From Campylobacter concisus (GTDB lineage: Bacteria; Campylobacterota; Campylobacteria; Campylobacterales; Campylobacteraceae), in contig NZ_PPAW01000047.1 in assembly GCF_002913225.1 (NCBI RefSeq), positions 1 through 64,000 on the forward strand: 64,000 bases of DNA, in the 5' to 3' direction. The notes beneath the pieces are model-generated. The model made no database searches and had not been told where the DNA came from. It saw nothing but the letters and a program-made list of their open reading frames with translations. The translations under genes and the position numbers were made by a program. This document shows, one piece after another, positions 39,014-51,867 of this stretch. Within the stretch, counting starts at the first letter, position 1. The number at the start of each line of letters is the position of its first letter.

Positions 39014-39697
39014 ATGCTATCAGGCGAGCTACTTAAAAGCCATTTTGCAAAATTTGATCTATCGGCAATGCTTAGTGGGTTTTTGGAGCAAAGTCATTTT
39101 GACAAAGAAAAATTTAAAGCACTCAGGCGAGATGGCTTTAAAAGCTTAGATAAGAGCCAAAGAGAGGAGCTTCTTGAAATAGCAGGTTTTAAGGCGTATC
39201 TTGACGCGAAATTTCAGGGCTTTTTGTGTGAGCTGATGCAAAGCAAGATCTTCGTTGTAAGCGGCGTGGAGTATAAATTTAGTGAGCTTGAAATTTACAC
39301 TTGCTTTGATACAAACACCTACAAAAGATCGTGCGAGCCAGGCGAAATTTACTTTCACAACTTTGGTTTTGATATCTCTTTTAAGAGCGAGCCAGCACTT
39401 TATGGCGGCATTTTGGTAAGGAGTTTAAAGCCGTTAAAAGAGCGAAATTTCATCTTTGGACCAAGAAAATGCACCTTTCACATTTTAAATGCAAAAGTTA
39501 AAAATTTAAACTTTGATCTAAAAGAGGCTGATTTTAGAGAGGATGAGGTCGCTTTTACGCCAAGGATCAGATCGTTTAAAGATGAGATCGAGCTTAAAAA
39601 TGACGCTTTAAGGGCGGTTAGTGGCGAGTTTAGAGGGGCACTTGAAAGTGCAAAAGAGTATAAAAAAAGAGTTGAAAATGCCTATAAAAAGGGGTGA
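39014..39697 (+). CDS. Hypothetical protein, weakly glycosylase-like
   Basis: The 227-residue soluble protein is preceded by TTAGGAG. The N-terminal third is helical and charged. The middle (GEIYFHNFGFDISFKSEPAL, YGGILVRSLKPL, IFGPRKCTFHIL) vaguely recalls the substrate-pocket region of alkyladenine DNA glycosylases, but catalytic residues cannot be placed. I do not recognise it firmly. A hairpin (AGCCCC/GGGGCT, 39735-39763) downstream may end transcription. Confidence 0.6.
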   Translation: MLSGELLKSHFAKFDLSAMLSGFLEQSHFDKEKFKALRRDGFKSLDKSQREELLEIAGFKAYLDAKFQGFLCELMQSKIFVVSGVEYKFSELEIYTCFDTNTYKRSCEPGEIYFHNFGFDISFKSEPALYGGILVRSLKPLKERNFIFGPRKCTFHILNAKVKNLNFDLKEADFREDEVAFTPRIRSFKDEIELKNDALRAVSGEFRGALESAKEYKKRVENAYKKG

Positions 39698-39772
39698 AAT
39701 TTATCTTTTTGTCGGTTTTGAGGCTGAGAAATTTAGCCCCAAGTGTTTGGCTAGCTCGGGGCTTTGGTGATA

Positions 39773-40341
39773 TTATTTTATGATGGCTAGTTTGCCAGTG
39801 CCTGCGTTTTTATTTGCCTAGTTTTGGATGTTTGAGCTTTTGAGGAGCTCAAATTTATATGGAGGCTCAAATGGTGGCTTAGTTAGCTTTTCACAAACGC
39901 TACCTTTTTTAGAAAGCTCTATTTGCCGCTTTCAAAAATGGTGTCTTTGTTACATTTATAGCTTACTAAATTTGCACGGCATGAGGCGCTCTAAGCCCGC
40001 ATAAATTTAGTATAAGTGTCAAACTCGCCACCGCTAATCTCACTTATAAATTTATCCAGCCCATCGCTATTGCCATTTTGCGGGATCTTGCCTTCGCTAA
40101 GGTCTATGAGCCCATCCACATAGATGACGTAACCACCCATTTGAGCGTATTTTACGAGCTCTTGTCTATCTTTTACGACGACTTCTTTACTCTCTTTGCC
40201 GGCATATCCGCCAAAATTTTGCTCCGCACCAATGCTAGCGTAGCCAAAAGGCGAGTCACTTGCTTTTATCTCGCCCACCTGTGCCTCAGCGCCAAATGCA
40301 AATAACGCACTAATGGCGAGTAACAATATCTTTTTAAGCAT
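39773..40341 (-). pseudogene. Decayed pectate-lyase-like gene
   Basis: The first 116 codons (39991-40341) have a signal peptide and the N-terminal region of family 1 pectate lyases: GYASIGAEQNFGGYAGK, VVVKDRQELVKYAQMGG and YVIYVDGLIDLSEGKIP. A TAG then interrupts MRA-SASC, after which about 22 more codons stay open. Near 39773-39810 another frame reads NAGTGKLAIIK and stops, like the C-terminus of these lyases. The central catalytic domain is missing. The N-terminal piece might still be expressed as a short periplasmic protein. Confidence 0.6.
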
Positions 40342-40464
40342 CTTTAGCCTCCTAAATTTGGCTTTTTATTCTTGATATTTTATTGTAAATATCACCGCTG
40401 GATTTTATTTTAGCTCATTAAATTTAGTGTAAGCCTTTTATAAATTTTTAGTAAAAGCAAAATT

Positions 40465-41562
40465 TTACGCGAAAAATATCTCGCTTTTTAGACGAAGCAA
40501 ACATAGATAGGCGCTTAGCACGCTTTGCTCTCTAACATAGTTGCGCTCCCCTTTTAAAAGTAGCCTCTCAACCTCGATGTTGCCATTTCTATCGCCAGCT
40601 GCGACATATACCGTGCCAACTGGCTTGCTAGCTGTGCCCCCACCAGGTCCTGCTATACCGCTAATAGCAAGCGCAAAGTCCGCATTTGTAGTGCTTAGCG
40701 TGCCTTTTATCATCGCTTTTACACAAGGCTCGCTCACGGCTCCGTAAGTATCTAAAATTTCATCCTCAACGCCCAGCCACTCGTGCTTTATGTGATTTGC
40801 ATAGGTTACTAACGAGCCATCAAAGCTAGCTGAGATGCCGCCATATCTTGCAAATTTAGCCGCCGCAAGCCCAGCCGTGCAAGACTCAGCAAATGAAATT
40901 TTAAGCCCTTTTTGCATGAGCTTTTTTGCTATAAATTTGATCACATCTTTTTGTGGGATAAATTTTTGCGAAAATAGCGTTTTTACCCCTTGTAAAAAGC
41001 TCTCGATCTGGCCAAATTTATTGCTTTTTGCCCTTACTAGTATCAAATTTGGCAGGATCTGCGCAAGAGTGATATCAACTTCATAAGTTTTAGCAAGTGG
41101 TAGCATAAGGATCCTCGCGCTATCTGCGTCGATGTCTATTAGATGAAAGTAGCTAAAATCAGGCTCGTACTCGACTAAAAACTCGCCCAACTCTTCATTT
41201 GGATTAGCTTTTATGAGATTTATCTGGGCTTTATTTAGGCTGGCTAAGAAGCTATTTTTAGAGTAGTCTAAGCTATCTTTAAGTGCAAGCGTCGTGCTAT
41301 CTTTTAGCTCGAGTGAGCCCCCAGTTAGCGTCGCTACGATCTTTGCGGCGATGGCAAAATTTTCATCCGAGCCAAAAATGCTTACAAAGTCGTAATCTTT
41401 TGATAAATTTTCGATGATAAAAGGTAGCTCTTTGCTATTTTTCGGAGCAAAACTAACCACTCCAAGCTCGCCAAAATGACCCTCGTAACTTTGAAAAATG
41501 TAGTTTAGAAATTCTCTATTTATCTCAAGATCTTCGCCTATTATCAAGATACTTTGTCTCAT
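40465..41562 (-). CDS. CinA-like protein with NMN deamidase-type domain
   Basis: The 365-residue product's C-terminal domain (about 210-360) matches CinA/PncC NMN amidohydrolases: ISFAESCTAGLAAAKFAR, VTYANHIKHEWLGV and ALAISGIAGPGGGTASKPVG. The N-terminal part has the length of a CinA MoaB/COG1058-like domain but is poorly conserved. Role: probably recycling NMN to nicotinate mononucleotide. It is divergent from ileS, as in C. jejuni. Confidence 0.82.
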   Translation of the reverse strand: MRQSILIIGEDLEINREFLNYIFQSYEGHFGELGVVSFAPKNSKELPFIIENLSKDYDFVSIFGSDENFAIAAKIVATLTGGSLELKDSTTLALKDSLDYSKNSFLASLNKAQINLIKANPNEELGEFLVEYEPDFSYFHLIDIDADSARILMLPLAKTYEVDITLAQILPNLILVRAKSNKFGQIESFLQGVKTLFSQKFIPQKDVIKFIAKKLMQKGLKISFAESCTAGLAAAKFARYGGISASFDGSLVTYANHIKHEWLGVEDEILDTYGAVSEPCVKAMIKGTLSTTNADFALAISGIAGPGGGTASKPVGTVYVAAGDRNGNIEVERLLLKGERNYVREQSVLSAYLCLLRLKSEIFFA

Positions 41563-41657
41563 TTTTAAGCTCCTTTTTTTGCCTCATTATACTATTTTTC
41601 AGTGTGATTTAACCAGCACAGGTGTAAAATTAGCAAATTTTAAAATCAAGGTAAAAA

Positions 41658-44414
41658 ATGGACTACAAAGAGACACTTTTACTCCCAGAGACAAATTTCC
41701 CGATGCGCGGAAATCTCCCACAAAATGAACCACAAAGACTAAAATCATGGTACGAAGAGCGCAAGGTTTATGAAAAAATGAAGAAAAATCGCCAAAATGC
41801 GGTTAAAAACTTCAACATCCACGACGGCCCTCCGTATGCAAACGGCCACCTACACATCGGCCACGCGTTAAATAAAATTTTAAAAGATATCATCACAAAA
41901 ACGCATTATTTTTACGGCGAAAATGTCCGCTACGTGCCAGGCTGGGACTGCCACGGCTTGCCGATCGAGCAACAAGTCGAAGTAAAGCTCGGCGATAAGA
42001 AAAAAGAGCTTAGCAAGGTCGAGATCAGGGAGCTTTGCAGGCAGCATGCGAGAGAATTTATAGACATTCAGCGAAATGAATTTAAAAGCCTTGGCATCAT
42101 CGGCGACTTTGAAAATCCATACATGACGATGAAATTTGAGTTTGAGGCTGACATCTACAAAGCGCTTTGCGAGATCGCTAAAAAAGGGCTTTTGGTTGAA
42201 AGAAGCAAGCCAGTTTATTGGAGCTGGGCAGCTAGATCGGCGCTAGCTGAAGCTGAGGTCGAGTACGAGGAGAAAGAGGACTATTCTATTTACGTAGCAT
42301 TTGAGCTTGATGGCGACGCGCTAGAAAAGCTTGGCGTAAAAGAGGCAAGCGCTGTCATCTGGACGACCACGCCTTGGACGCTTCCAGCAAATCAAGCCAT
42401 AAGCCTAAAGCCAGATGAAATTTATGTGCTAACGGCTGAAAATTTGATATTTGCAAAGCCACTACTTGAAAGCGTTGTGCAAAGCGGCCTAAGCAAGGGT
42501 GAGATCAAAAAAGAGTTTAAATCAAGCCTGCTTGAAAATACTCACGCGATAAACCCACTAAACGGCAGAAAGTCTAAATTTTTACTGGGCGATCACGTCA
42601 TGATGGATGGGGGTACTGGACTTGTTCATACAGCTCCAGGACACGGCGAAGACGACTACTACGTCTGTTTGAAATATGGCTTTAGTGAAATTTTGATGCC
42701 AGTTGATGATGGTGGCTGCTACGATGAGAGCATAAAACATCACGGATTATTTAGAAGTGACGTGGTAGATGAGTTTGTAGGTATGCACATCTTTAAAGCA
42801 AATGAGAAAATTTTAGAGCTACTTGGCAAAAGCTTGCTTAGCGTATCTAAATTTAGACACTCTTATCCATTTTGCTGGAGAACGCACAAGCCTGTCATTT
42901 ATAGAGCCACAAAGCAGTGGTTTATAGCTATGGACGAGGCTAAACTAGGTGGAAAAACGCTTAGACAAACAGCGCTAAAAGAGCTTGAAAAGGTTAAATT
43001 TTACCCAAGTGTGGGCATAAAAAGAATAGGCTCTATGATAGAAAATCGCCCAGACTGGTGCATCTCTCGTCAGCGTGACTGGGGCGTGCCGATCGCATTT
43101 TTCAGAGATAAAGCGACAAAAGAAGTTATATTTGACAGTGAAATTTTAGACCATATCGTGGCTATCTTTAAAGAAAAAGGCGCTGATGCGTGGTGGGCGT
43201 TAAGTATAGACGAGCTTTTACCAAAAGGCACAAAATACAAGGCTGAAAATTTAGAAAAAGTGATGGACATCCTTGATGTTTGGTTTGATAGCGGCTCGAC
43301 ATGGCATGCGGTCTTGCAAAGCGACAACTACGACGCTGGCAAATACCCTGCAAGCATGTATCTAGAAGGCTCAGATCAGCACCGTGGCTGGTTTCAAAGC
43401 TCACTTCTAGTAAGCACAGCTATAAATTCTCACGCACCTTACGAGAGCATACTAACTCACGGCTTTACAGTCGATGCTAAGGGCGAGAAGATGAGCAAGA
43501 GCAAGGGCAACGTCATCGCTCCACAAGACGTAGCTAAGACTCACGGCGTAGAAATTTTACGCCTTTGGGTTGGCATGAGTGATTATTCAAGCGACCTAAA
43601 AATAAGCGAAGATATATTAAAACAAATAAGCGAGCAGTACCGCAAAATCCGCAATACGATCCGCTTTTTACTAGCAAACGTAAATGATCTTGAGAGCCTA
43701 AATACAGAGTTTAACATCCTTGATAAATGGATATTAGCACGTGCTAAAAAGGTCTTTGATGAGGCGAGCGCTTGCTTTAGAAACTACGACTTTTCAAAGG
43801 GCTTTAACATCCTTTTAAATTTCCTATCAGCTGATCTTAGCGGCGTATATCTTGACGTTTGCAAAGATAGGCTCTACTGCGACGCAAAAGACGCTCCAAG
43901 AAGAAGATCAGCTCAAAGCGCAATGGCGATCATTACAAAGGCACTTTTGCCACTCATCGCTCCAACGCTTACTTACACCGTTGATGAGGTGATGGACTAC
44001 GCTCCAAAGATCATCAAAGGCGATGCAAAAGACGCGTTTGACTTAGTTTATGAGCCGATCGTTTTTGATCTTAGCTTTGAAGATGAGCTGCTTTTTGCCA
44101 GCAGGGAGAAATTTAACGAGATCGTGGACGTTCTTAAAAAGGACAAAAAGATAAAATCAACCCTAGAGCTAAGCCTAGAGACCACAAACCACAACATCAC
44201 AGGCTACGACGAGCGCGAAGTGGCTGACCTTTATATGGTAAGCTCAGTTAGGCCTTACGACGATAGTGAGCCACTAGCCGAGTTTGAGCTAGAGGGCGAT
44301 AAATTTAAGATCATAGCAAGCAACCTTCACAAATGCCCAAGATGCTGGAAATTTAACGCTAGCAAAGAAGATGCGCTATGCCCAAGATGCGAAGAGGTCA
44401 TAAGTGCTAAGTGA
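41658..44414 (+). CDS. ileS: Isoleucyl-tRNA synthetase
   Basis: The product charges tRNA-Ile. The 918-residue class I enzyme has [13 protein letters not shown] (HIGH), WDCHGLPIE, the editing-domain [17 protein letters not shown] (KMSKS) and a C-terminal zinc-binding CPRCWKF...CPRCEE. Full length, with ATG 41658 after AAGG. The last codons overlap the start of a tiny membrane ORF. Confidence 0.98.
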   Translation: MDYKETLLLPETNFPMRGNLPQNEPQRLKSWYEERKVYEKMKKNRQNAVKNFNIHDGPPYANGHLHIGHALNKILKDIITKTHYFYGENVRYVPGWDCHGLPIEQQVEVKLGDKKKELSKVEIRELCRQHAREFIDIQRNEFKSLGIIGDFENPYMTMKFEFEADIYKALCEIAKKGLLVERSKPVYWSWAARSALAEAEVEYEEKEDYSIYVAFELDGDALEKLGVKEASAVIWTTTPWTLPANQAISLKPDEIYVLTAENLIFAKPLLESVVQSGLSKGEIKKEFKSSLLENTHAINPLNGRKSKFLLGDHVMMDGGTGLVHTAPGHGEDDYYVCLKYGFSEILMPVDDGGCYDESIKHHGLFRSDVVDEFVGMHIFKANEKILELLGKSLLSVSKFRHSYPFCWRTHKPVIYRATKQWFIAMDEAKLGGKTLRQTALKELEKVKFYPSVGIKRIGSMIENRPDWCISRQRDWGVPIAFFRDKATKEVIFDSEILDHIVAIFKEKGADAWWALSIDELLPKGTKYKAENLEKVMDILDVWFDSGSTWHAVLQSDNYDAGKYPASMYLEGSDQHRGWFQSSLLVSTAINSHAPYESILTHGFTVDAKGEKMSKSKGNVIAPQDVAKTHGVEILRLWVGMSDYSSDLKISEDILKQISEQYRKIRNTIRFLLANVNDLESLNTEFNILDKWILARAKKVFDEASACFRNYDFSKGFNILLNFLSADLSGVYLDVCKDRLYCDAKDAPRRRSAQSAMAIITKALLPLIAPTLTYTVDEVMDYAPKIIKGDAKDAFDLVYEPIVFDLSFEDELLFASREKFNEIVDVLKKDKKIKSTLELSLETTNHNITGYDEREVADLYMVSSVRPYDDSEPLAEFELEGDKFKIIASNLHKCPRCWKFNASKEDALCPRCEEVISAK

Positions 44415-44508
44415 GCCAGTAAGCGCAACTATCATAATAGCAACGATCGCTGCGGTGGTCGTTGTTAGCTTGTTTGGCATATTTTTGGTTAATAAATTTA
44501 AAGGATAA
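44404..44508 (+). CDS. 34-residue membrane microprotein between ileS and gatA
   Basis: GTG 44404, inside the ileS end, opens [18 protein letters not shown] then [16 protein letters not shown]. This is a single hydrophobic helix with a positive C-terminal end. C. jejuni, by my memory of its map, has a small membrane protein gene at the same place (Cj1060c). It has no strong Shine-Dalgarno, so it would rely on coupling to ileS. It is too short for ordinary gene calling; function unknown. Confidence 0.6.
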   Translation: MLSEPVSATIIIATIAAVVVVSLFGIFLVNKFKG

Positions 44509-44513
44509 AAATA

Positions 44514-47324
<2,811 letters not shown>

Positions 47325-47325
<1 letters not shown>

Positions 47326-48431
47326 TGTTAGACCTGCAAACTAGAACTATTAAATTTAACGAGCCACTCTATCTTGAGAGTGGCCGTATGCTATCAAATT
47401 TCAAGCTTATTTATGAGACTTACGGCACGCTAAATGCTGATAAAAGCAACGTTATCGTAATCTGCCACGCCCTAACTGGCTCACACCACGCAGCTGGCAC
47501 ATACGCAGGCGATGAGAAAGCTGGCTGGTGGGACGGGCTAATAGGCAGCAAAAAGGCGGTTGATACGGATAAATTTTACGTTATTTGCGTAAATATCTTA
47601 GGCTCGTGCTTTGGCTCGACCTCGCCATTAAGCGTGGATCGAAGTAGCGGCAAAGAGTATCGGCTAAATTTCCCAGTCCTTGCCATAAGCGACGTAGTAA
47701 AGGCGCAGATGAGGCTATTTAGCGAGCTTGGCATCACAAGGGCAAGAGCCGTGATAGGCGGCAGTCTTGGCGGTATGCAGGCACTTTGCTATGCTATCGA
47801 GTTTCCAGAGTTTGCCCAAGATATCGTCATGCTTGCAAGCACCTACCAAACCAAACCTTGGGCGATAGCGTTTAATAAAATCGCCATCGAAGCCATTTTA
47901 AATGATGAAAATTTCAAAAAAGGCGAATACGACGCAGAATTTATAAGAAAAAATGGGCTAAAAGGCATGGCTTACGGCAGGATGGCAGGGCACATCAGCT
48001 TTTTAAGCCCTGATAGCATGGATAAAAAATTTGGACGAAACTACGTAGAAACTGACGGCCTTTACGATCTTTTTGGGCATTTTCAGGTCGATCGCTACAT
48101 GGAGTATAACGGCTACAACTTCCCAAAGAGGTTTGACCCGCTAAGCTACCTATATATCGTAAAGATGATGAATATCTTTGACTGCACAAGGCACTATGAT
48201 AGCCTAAAAGACGCCCTTGCACCGATCAAAGCAAATTTACACCTAATCGCATTCAAGGGCGATCTACTCTTTCCGCCAAGCTGCATGAGAGAAATTTATG
48301 ACGCACTTTGCCAGATGGGGCGAGAAGATAGGACAAATTTTATAGAGATAGATAGCAACTACGGCCACGACGCCTTTTTGGTCGAGATAGAAAAATTTGA
48401 TGGATATATAAAAAATATATTAAAAGGATAG
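47325..48431 (+). CDS. metX: Homoserine O-acetyltransferase
   Basis: The product acetylates homoserine for methionine synthesis. The 368-residue alpha/beta hydrolase has the nucleophile elbow GGSLGGMQAL and late Asp and His of the triad (GDLLFPPS and NYGHDAFLVE). NVIVICHALTGSHHAAG is the oxyanion region. Starts at GTG overlapping the guaB stop (TAGTG). Confidence 0.94.
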
Positions 48432-48434
48432 AAA

Positions 48435-48626
48435 ATGGAGCAAAAAGAGCAAAGTTTTGAAGAGAAATTAGCCCTTGCGGATAAAATTTTAAACGATCTA
48501 AATAAAGATGATGTGAGCTTAGAAAACAGCATAAAGCTGCACGAGCAGGGCAAAAAGCTCTTAAATGAAGCAAGAGAAATTTTAGAAAACGCAAAACTTA
48601 GCATAAAGCAGGTGGATGATGAGTAA
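48435..48626 (+). CDS. xseB: Exodeoxyribonuclease VII small subunit
   Basis: The 63-residue helical product has the XseB pattern SFEEKLALADKILNDLNKDD and LENSIKLHEQGKKLL. It pairs with XseA (not in the window) in a nuclease that trims single-stranded DNA. The start is three bases past metX, and the end overlaps the next gene. Confidence 0.9.
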   Translation: MEQKEQSFEEKLALADKILNDLNKDDVSLENSIKLHEQGKKLLNEAREILENAKLSIKQVDDE

Positions 48627-49413
48627 AATTTGCGCCCTTCAGCTACCAACGCAGCCTTTAAGCGAGGCTAGGCTTGATTATTACCTTAAAATTTGCGCGG
48701 ATGAAAACGCAAGGCTGGTTGTGCTTGGCGAATACGTGCTAAATAGCTTCTTTAAAGAGCTTGTCAGCATGCCAAAAAGCCTCATAAAAGAGCAGAGCGA
48801 GCGCAAAAAAGAGGCGCTATTTGCGATGGCAAAAAAGTATGATCTAAACATTATCGCACCTATCATAAATTTAAAAGGCAAGGAGGTTTTTAAGAGCCTA
48901 GCCAAATTTAGCCAAACTCAAGTAAAGCTATATGACCAGCAGATCCTCATGCCTTATGCGCACTGGAACGAGGCAAAATTTTTTAGCAACGCAAGCGAGG
49001 AGCTAAATTTACCTATCTTTATCTACGATAAATTTAAGGTTGGCGTCATGTTTGGCTTCGAGGCGCACTTTGACGTGTGCTGGGCGTATATGAGCGCTAA
49101 AAAGGTCGATATTGTGCTTGTGCCAACGGCTTGCACGTTTTTTTCTCAGGCGCGCTGGGAGGAGCTTTTAAAGGTTAGAGCCTTTACAAACAACCTCTAT
49201 GTGCTTCGTGTAAATCGCGTGGGAAGCCACAAGAGCGAGGACGAGCAGTGGAGTTTTTACGGCGACTCGATGCTTATTAGCCCATTTGGTGAGGTCAAAA
49301 ATAGACTTGGTAAAAATGAAGAGATGATGATCGATGAGCTTAGTAAAAAGGAGCTTAGCGAGGCTAGAAGCACCTGGGGCTTTATGCAGATAGAGGCAAA
49401 ATTTAGGAAGTGA
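48616..49413 (+). CDS. Nitrilase-fold protein lacking catalytic Lys and Cys
   Basis: The 265-residue product aligns with carbon-nitrogen hydrolases along its length: RLVVLGEYVLNS with the Glu (E39), LYDQQILMPYAHWNEAKFF in the lysine region, and KVGVMFGFEAHF in the cysteine region. Where active family members have Y-x-K-x-H-L, this has Q108; where they have I-C-Y-D, it has F-G-F-E (G147). Two of three triad residues are therefore gone. The fold looks intact, so a binding or regulatory role is likely. Tandem ATGs at 48616 and 48619. Confidence 0.82.
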   Translation: MMSKICALQLPTQPLSEARLDYYLKICADENARLVVLGEYVLNSFFKELVSMPKSLIKEQSERKKEALFAMAKKYDLNIIAPIINLKGKEVFKSLAKFSQTQVKLYDQQILMPYAHWNEAKFFSNASEELNLPIFIYDKFKVGVMFGFEAHFDVCWAYMSAKKVDIVLVPTACTFFSQARWEELLKVRAFTNNLYVLRVNRVGSHKSEDEQWSFYGDSMLISPFGEVKNRLGKNEEMMIDELSKKELSEARSTWGFMQIEAKFRK

Positions 49414-49803
49414 AACGCTGCGCCTGGGCTGAAAAGAGCGAATTTAGCAGGAGCTATCAGGGCTGCGAGCGGAGCAGGGCGGTCAAAGAAGATAGAGCGA
49501 TCAAAAACCGCCTTAAAATTTACTCTCTGCCAAAAAAATGCCAAGGCTTTTTTGGAACTTTGTGCTGAGTTTGGCTCGTTTTATAACTACATCTATAAAT
49601 TTACAAATGGCAAGCGCGTCATAAATAACATAAAAAGTGTCAAAGATATGCCAGCAAGTAGCGAGCTCTCAGAGCATATCTCAAAAGATATGAAAAAGCA
49701 TGGCTTTAAATTTGTAGGTGCTATCATCATCTACTCGTTTTTACAAGGAGTTGGCGTCATAGACGATCACGAAAATGAGTGCTTTTGCAAAGGTAAAATT
49801 TAA
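49410..49803 (+). pseudogene. tag: Broken 3-methyladenine DNA glycosylase I
   Basis: GTG 49410 opens MKRCAWAEKSEF, the Tag N-terminus with its zinc Cys. About 60 codons of the middle, including the catalytic region, are missing. The remaining part reads AIKNRLKIYSL, shifts frame near 49530, and continues NAKAFLELCAEFGSF to the C-terminus (SELSEHISKDMKKHGFKFVG, VIDDHENECFC). The last His and Cys zinc ligands survive, but the enzyme cannot be functional. The downstream gene overlaps its stop. Confidence 0.85.
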
Positions 49804-50156
49804 TGAAACGAAGCGAAGTTGAAAAATATATAAAAGAGAAATTTGACATTTTAGGTGAGCAAATTTTCCCAAAATATCCAAATTTTCGTGCCTTTCGTCA
49901 CAAGAAAAATGAGAAGTGGTTTGCGCTGCTTTTAGATATAAGCGCTAGCAAGCTTGGTCTTGAAAGTGACGAGATGATAGAAGTTTTAAATTTAAAATGT
50001 AGCCCTGATCTAGCGATGGTGCTAGTTGATGAGAGGCAGATTTTTAAAGCATATCACATGAATAAAAAGCACTGGATAAGCGTAAATTTAAACTCCAAAA
50101 TCTCACAAAAAACCGTTTTTGACCTGATAGATGAAAGCTTTAGCTTAAGCAAATAA
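49803..50156 (+). CDS. MmcQ/YjbR family protein
   Basis: The 117-residue product has the MmcQ/YjbR double-wing fold: FRHKKNEKWFALLLDI, VLNLKCSPDLAMVLVDERQI and FKAYHMNKKHWISVNL. The family is DNA-binding-like with no settled role. It overlaps the broken tag gene's TAA by one base and precedes the murC promoter. Confidence 0.85.
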   Translation: MKRSEVEKYIKEKFDILGEQIFPKYPNFRAFRHKKNEKWFALLLDISASKLGLESDEMIEVLNLKCSPDLAMVLVDERQIFKAYHMNKKHWISVNLNSKISQKTVFDLIDESFSLSK

Positions 50157-50192
50157 AAGCCATTTTTCAGCCTTAAATTTAGTAGTTTTTGT

Positions 50193-50198
50193 TAAAAT
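50193..50198 (+). promoter_or_regulatory. -10 box of murC
   Basis: TTTTTGTTAAAATC gives TAAAAT after a T run, 24 bases before the murC start. Confidence 0.45.
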
Positions 50199-50221
50199 CA
50201 CGAAAAACTTAAGGATAAAAT

Positions 50222-51550
50222 TTGCAAGAGCTAAACAACGAGATAAGAAAAGTCCATTTCATAGGCATCGGTGGCATCGGCATCTCGGCCATCGCTAGAT
50301 TTTTACACGAAAAAGGCCACAAGATAAGCGGTAGCGACATCAAAGAGAGCAAGACGACGCTTGAGCTAAAAGATGAAGGCATCGAGGTCATCACGCCACA
50401 CTGCAAAGAGGCGATAAAAGACCAAGACTTCGTGGTCTACTCGGCCGCGATAAAAGAGGACAACATCGAGCTAGTCGAGGCCAGAAAAAAGGGCATAAAG
50501 TGCTTTTCAAGAAAAGAAATTTTGCCTTATGTGCTTGAAGATAAGTGCGTTTTCGCAGTTGCTGGCGCGCACGGTAAGAGTACGACTTCAGCGATGTTAG
50601 CAAGCCTAATAGAAGGCTCAGTCATCATCGGCGCCATCTCAAAGCAGTTTGGCTCAAATATGCGCTACGCCAAAAGCGACAACGTCGTATTTGAGGCTGA
50701 TGAGAGCGATTCTAGCTTTCTAAACTCAAACCCATATCTAGCCATCGTCACAAACGCAGAGCCAGAGCATATGGAGCACTACGACTACGATCTAGCTAAA
50801 TTTTACGCAGCCTATAAGGGCTTTTTGGAGCGCGCGAAAGTTAGAGTGATAAACGCTGAGGACGAGTTTTTGAGCACGCTTAAGCTTGATGCGATCAGAC
50901 TTTATCCAAGCAGTGATATCACTGAGCTTACGATGGTGGTAAGAGATTATCAGCCATACACCAGCTTTAACCTTAAAAATTTAGGCAAATTTGAAGCCTT
51001 TGGCATGGGCGAGCACATCGCTATAGACGCATCTTTGGCTATTCTTGCTGCGATGCACGAGACGCCGCTTAAAGACATAAGAGAAAATTTATTAAATTTT
51101 AAAGGCATCAAAAAGCGTTTTGACATACTTAGCGCAAACAAAAATTTCGTCCTAATCGACGACTATGCACACCATCCAACAGAGATAAAAGCGACACTAA
51201 AATCAGTCTTTGAATACGCCAAAATTTTAGGTATAAACAGCGTAACAGCGATATTTCAGCCACACCGCTACACAAGACTTAGCACAAATTTACCTGGCTT
51301 TAAAGAGTGCTTTAAAGGCGTTGATGAGCTTGTCATCTTGCCAGTTTATGCAGCTGGAGAAAATCCGATCGAAGTTGATATGAAGAGCGAATTTAGCGAG
51401 TATAACCCGATCTTTACAGACAAGGTCGAGAGGGTTGAAGAGGGGATAGAATTTACAGATGAATTTGGCGTGAAAAACCGCCTAAGTGACGGCATCGTAG
51501 TTGGCTTTGGAGCGGGCGATATCAGCGTGCAGTTAAGAGGCGGATATTAA
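50222..51550 (+). CDS. murC: UDP-N-acetylmuramate--L-alanine ligase
   Basis: The product adds the first amino acid of the peptidoglycan stem peptide. The 442-residue protein has HFIGIGGIGISAIARFL, the ATP loop GAHGKSTTSAML and EADESDSSFL, with DDYAHHPTEI in the C-terminal half. The start is TTG at 50222 after AAGGA; no ATG is available nearby. It heads a tight run to mutS2. Confidence 0.97.
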   Translation: MQELNNEIRKVHFIGIGGIGISAIARFLHEKGHKISGSDIKESKTTLELKDEGIEVITPHCKEAIKDQDFVVYSAAIKEDNIELVEARKKGIKCFSRKEILPYVLEDKCVFAVAGAHGKSTTSAMLASLIEGSVIIGAISKQFGSNMRYAKSDNVVFEADESDSSFLNSNPYLAIVTNAEPEHMEHYDYDLAKFYAAYKGFLERAKVRVINAEDEFLSTLKLDAIRLYPSSDITELTMVVRDYQPYTSFNLKNLGKFEAFGMGEHIAIDASLAILAAMHETPLKDIRENLLNFKGIKKRFDILSANKNFVLIDDYAHHPTEIKATLKSVFEYAKILGINSVTAIFQPHRYTRLSTNLPGFKECFKGVDELVILPVYAAGENPIEVDMKSEFSEYNPIFTDKVERVEEGIEFTDEFGVKNRLSDGIVVGFGAGDISVQLRGGY

Positions 51551-51867
51551 TGGATCTAAGTAGTTTCAAGCCTCAAGATGAAAATGAAATTTTAAAAGAG
51601 ATAAAAGAAAAAGAGCTAAGTGAAGAAGAAATTTCAAGCCTTATAAATTTAGGCAAAAAAGATATCTTGATAGCTCTTGCAAGGTCACAAAAGCTAAGTA
51701 GCGCCCAGATAAAAGAGATGCTGCCAAATGCCACATATCTAGCCGTTTGCTTGCTGGTTGAAAAGCAAGATATCAGCGAGGTTAGGGCTGAAATTTTAGA
51801 AAAGATCAAGCCTCATGCTGAGCTTTACAAAGAGCTCATCGCAAAGTATAAAGGCGTGAAATGGTAA
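51550..51867 (+). CDS. Hypothetical helical protein
   Basis: The 105-residue helical, charged product begins at the last base of the murC stop. SSLINLGKKDILIALARSQKLS and ATYLAVCLLVEKQD suggest short helical repeats. No known domain. It is co-transcribed with murC and mutS2, an arrangement seen also in C. jejuni. Confidence 0.72.
   Translation: MDLSSFKPQDENEILKEIKEKELSEEEISSLINLGKKDILIALARSQKLSSAQIKEMLPNATYLAVCLLVEKQDISEVRAEILEKIKPHAELYKELIAKYKGVKW

Noticed and set aside
49414-49551. Short gap before the apparent 83-codon gene read as ordinary spacer
   Set aside because: Translation shows it is the start and middle of the broken tag gene, so the two were merged.
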